Source: an uncultured Oscillibacter sp. (GTDB lineage: Bacteria > Bacillota > Clostridia > Oscillospirales > Oscillospiraceae). Taken from it: a DNA stretch of 50,119 nt. The position numbers and the translations under genes are program-made. The DNA lies in assembly GCA_900548505.1 (NCBI GenBank), contig URKI01000011.1, positions 1-50,119 of the forward strand. The letters run 5' to 3'. Below, piece after piece: positions 48,656-50,119 of the stretch. The notes beneath the pieces were generated by a model that saw nothing but the letters and a program-made list of their open reading frames with translations, did not search any database and was not told the origin of the DNA. The first letter of the stretch is position 1, and each line of letters opens with the position of its first letter.

Positions 48656-49597
48656 TCAAGCATTTGCCAGAAGATATTTTTCTGCCTGGGTAGCTGCAAT
48701 TGCGCCGTCCGCAACTGCGGTCACGACCTGACGCAGGGATTTGGCGCGGATATCTCCGGCGGCAAAGACGCCGGGGATGTTGGTATGCATATCCGCATCG
48801 GTGACAACGTAGCCTCTGTCCAGTTTTACGGCGCTTTCAAACAGTTTTGAGTTGGGATTGAAGCCGATGAATCCGAACAGACCGAATACGCCATCCTCAG
48901 GGTCAGCCGCGATTTTGGTCAGAGCGCCTGTGTTGACGTTTTTGAGGATCATGCCTTCCATAAGCTCCTCGCCGTAGACCTCGTCCACGACATGGTTCCA
49001 AATGAAACTGATCTTCGGATTGGCAAAGGCTTTTTCCTGGATCGATCTGGCAGCGCGCAGTGTGTCACGGCGGTGGATGATGGTGACTTTCCGCGCAAAC
49101 TTCGTCAAATAAATGGCTTCTTCCACGGCGCTGTCGCCGCCGCCTACAACATAAACTTCCAGACCTTCAAACAGTGCGCCGTCGCAGGTGGCGCAGAAGG
49201 AGATCCCCTGACCTACAAATTTGGCCTCATTTTTGCAGCCCAGAGGTTTTGGGAAGGCGCCGGTTGCCAAAATAACCGTACGGGCCTGGTAGGTGCCGCT
49301 GTTTCCAACCAGCGTTTTTACATCACCCTCCAGCTCAACAGACCGAATTACGTCACAGGCCCGCTCCGCACCGAATTTTTGAACCTGGGCGGTCATCCTG
49401 GAAATCAAAGACGCGCCGGACTCGCCCTCCGGCAAAAGACCCGGATAATTTTCGATTTCGCTGGTGGTGATGATCTGCCCGCCGTCTCGTCCCTTTTCCA
49501 GAATCAGCGTAGAGAGGCGGGCGCGGCCGGCATACAGGCCGGCGGCCAGGCCGGCCGGACCTGCGCCCAAAATAATTACATCATAGATCTTATTCAT
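48656..49597 (-). CDS. trxB: Thioredoxin-disulfide reductase TrxB
   Basis: A 313-residue low-molecular-weight thioredoxin reductase. FAD site VIILGAGPAGLAAGLYAGRA (residues 8-27), redox pair Cys135-Ala-Thr-Cys138 followed by Asp, NADPH site VYVVGGGDSAVEEAIYL and HRRDTLRA, and the closing GVFAAGDIR. It transfers electrons to the thioredoxin encoded upstream. ATG 49597 follows GAAAGGGC. Same strand as and 110 bases behind trxA. Confidence 0.95.
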   Translation of the reverse strand: MNKIYDVIILGAGPAGLAAGLYAGRARLSTLILEKGRDGGQIITTSEIENYPGLLPEGESGASLISRMTAQVQKFGAERACDVIRSVELEGDVKTLVGNSGTYQARTVILATGAFPKPLGCKNEAKFVGQGISFCATCDGALFEGLEVYVVGGGDSAVEEAIYLTKFARKVTIIHRRDTLRAARSIQEKAFANPKISFIWNHVVDEVYGEELMEGMILKNVNTGALTKIAADPEDGVFGLFGFIGFNPNSKLFESAVKLDRGYVVTDADMHTNIPGVFAAGDIRAKSLRQVVTAVADGAIAATQAEKYLLANA

Positions 49598-49652
49598 GTC
49601 GATGCCCTTTCTTTGACCGGTAGACTGACGGAAGAAATCGTATATCAGGAAA

Positions 49653-49680
49653 GCCCAGTCCAAATCCTATGGAACTGGGC
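49653..49680 (-). other. Intercistronic hairpin trxA-trxB
   Basis: GCCCAGT / ACTGGGC with CC/GG extension inside; no T run on the minus strand. Likely a stability or partial-termination element. Confidence 0.45.
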
Positions 49681-49707
49681 TCTCCGAAAAAAGATTTGCT
49701 GCGCAGG

Positions 49708-50028
49708 TTATCCGATATGACGCTTGATCATTTCCTCGATGTTTTCAGGTGTGGCGTTGCCCTTCATGCAGCGCTCGATGGCTACTCCGTTTTCATAGAT
49801 GACGACAGCGGGGAGCCCCATGATTTTTTGGGAGAGCGCCAGGCGGCGGGACTGATTCGTATTAAAAGCGCAGAATTTGAGACTGCCGCCATAAGTTTCT
49901 TCCAGTGCATGGACGTGGGGCATCAGTTCCTCGCAGGGGGCGCACCCTGCACCATAAAAGTCCACCAAAAGCTTACCGGACGCCTGCAGAACCTCGGTTT
50001 CAAACGTGTTGACATCTAATTCCAGCAT
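49708..50028 (-). CDS. trxA: Thioredoxin TrxA with GCAPC active site
   Basis: A 106-residue thioredoxin. The active site is Gly28-Cys29-Ala-Pro-Cys32 in place of the usual WCGPC; the cis-Pro loop GLPAVVIYENG is present. Anaerobes with glycine reductase have GCVPC thioredoxins lacking this Trp, and there trxB-trxA adjoin grd genes; here the region upstream of trxA is outside the contig. ATG 50028 has AAGGAG 6 bases upstream. The longer frame reaching 50088 runs into sequencing adapter and is an artefact. Confidence 0.92.
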   Translation of the reverse strand: MLELDVNTFETEVLQASGKLLVDFYGAGCAPCEELMPHVHALEETYGGSLKFCAFNTNQSRRLALSQKIMGLPAVVIYENGVAIERCMKGNATPENIEEMIKRHIG

Positions 50029-50073
50029 AATATACTCCTTTTCCTCAGTGGTGTTACATAGGTAGTATGTAGT

Positions 50074-50119
50074 CTGTCTCTTATACACATCTCCGAGCCC
50101 ACGAGACCGGAGCCTATCT
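50074..50119. other. Illumina Nextera adapter contamination
   Basis: 50074-50092 is the 19-bp Tn5 mosaic end as read through (CTGTCTCTTATACACATCT), 50093-50107 the read-2 adapter part CCGAGCCCACGAGAC, 50108-50115 an 8-base index CGGAGCCT and 50116-50119 ATCT, the start of P7. Genomic sequence stops at 50073. Confidence 0.97.

Noticed and set aside
1..50119. CRISPR arrays, insertion sequences, transposases
   Set aside because: No regularly spaced repeats, no transposase motifs and no terminal inverted repeats with target duplications were seen.

Overview
The window reads as one whole assembled contig from a Gram-positive anaerobe of the class Clostridia, most likely Oscillospiraceae (Oscillibacter/Dysosmobacter/Lawsonibacter-like). 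Reasons: moderately high GC, strong AGGAGG ribosome sites, a Rex redox regulator, lipoprotein-anchored binding proteins, a Cys/Gly-rich small protein typical of that group, and oxygen-independent enzymes throughout. The left end is the 3' end of a 5S rRNA (an assembly break at a ribosomal operon). The last 46 bases (50074-50119) are Illumina Nextera adapter, not genome.

Layout. (1) 1-4711: 5S end, VanW-like gene, sfsA, mntP, a 54-residue Cys-rich protein, an SLH-domain protein, rex and tRNA-Arg(CCG). (2) 4811-6944: a decayed phage-tail segment beside the tRNA, interrupted by an oppositely oriented 46-residue membrane protein with its own promoter and terminator. (3) 7113-22300: a catabolic/respiratory island made of a LysR regulator, a DASS-type carboxylate transporter, an Old-Yellow-Enzyme/FadH-type reductase, an opine-type dehydrogenase, two maleate-isomerase/Asp-Glu-racemase-family enzymes, two MmgE/PrpD enzymes, an FAD/NAD oxidoreductase, a molybdenum bis-MGD oxidoreductase and a four-cluster ferredoxin subunit. 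(4) 22409-33504: molybdenum supply. A leader with a Moco-riboswitch-like fold and an intrinsic terminator precedes mobB-moeA-mobA-moaA-moaC-(ornithine cyclodeaminase-like)-MOSC-moeA-like-MATE; then modABC and mogA. (5) 33633-36035: an M20 amidohydrolase with a membrane transporter. (6) 36258-37802: a CLC-F type fluoride exporter behind a fluoride riboswitch, divergent from (7) 37894-41527: a PhnCDE-type ABC transporter behind a TPP-riboswitch-like leader with unusual P4/P5. (8) 41692-44165: cytidylate-kinase-like protein, MFS exporter and divergent MarR with palindromic operators. (9) 44382-48633: permease, carboxymuconolactone-decarboxylase-family protein, cysteine desulfidase (cyuA-like) and GntR. 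(10) 48656-50028: thioredoxin reductase and a GCAPC-motif thioredoxin.

How it fits together: regions 3 and 4 look like one unit. The cell imports a carboxylic acid, processes it with isomerases, hydratase/decarboxylase-type enzymes and an enoate reductase, and couples this to a soluble NAD(P)H-FAD-FeS-Mo reductase or dehydrogenase whose cofactor and molybdate are supplied by the adjoining genes. The substrate cannot be named from the sequence. The same 17-bp LysR-type palindrome stands in front of the transporter/reductase pair and of the isomerase-PrpD-Mo operon, which supports co-regulation.
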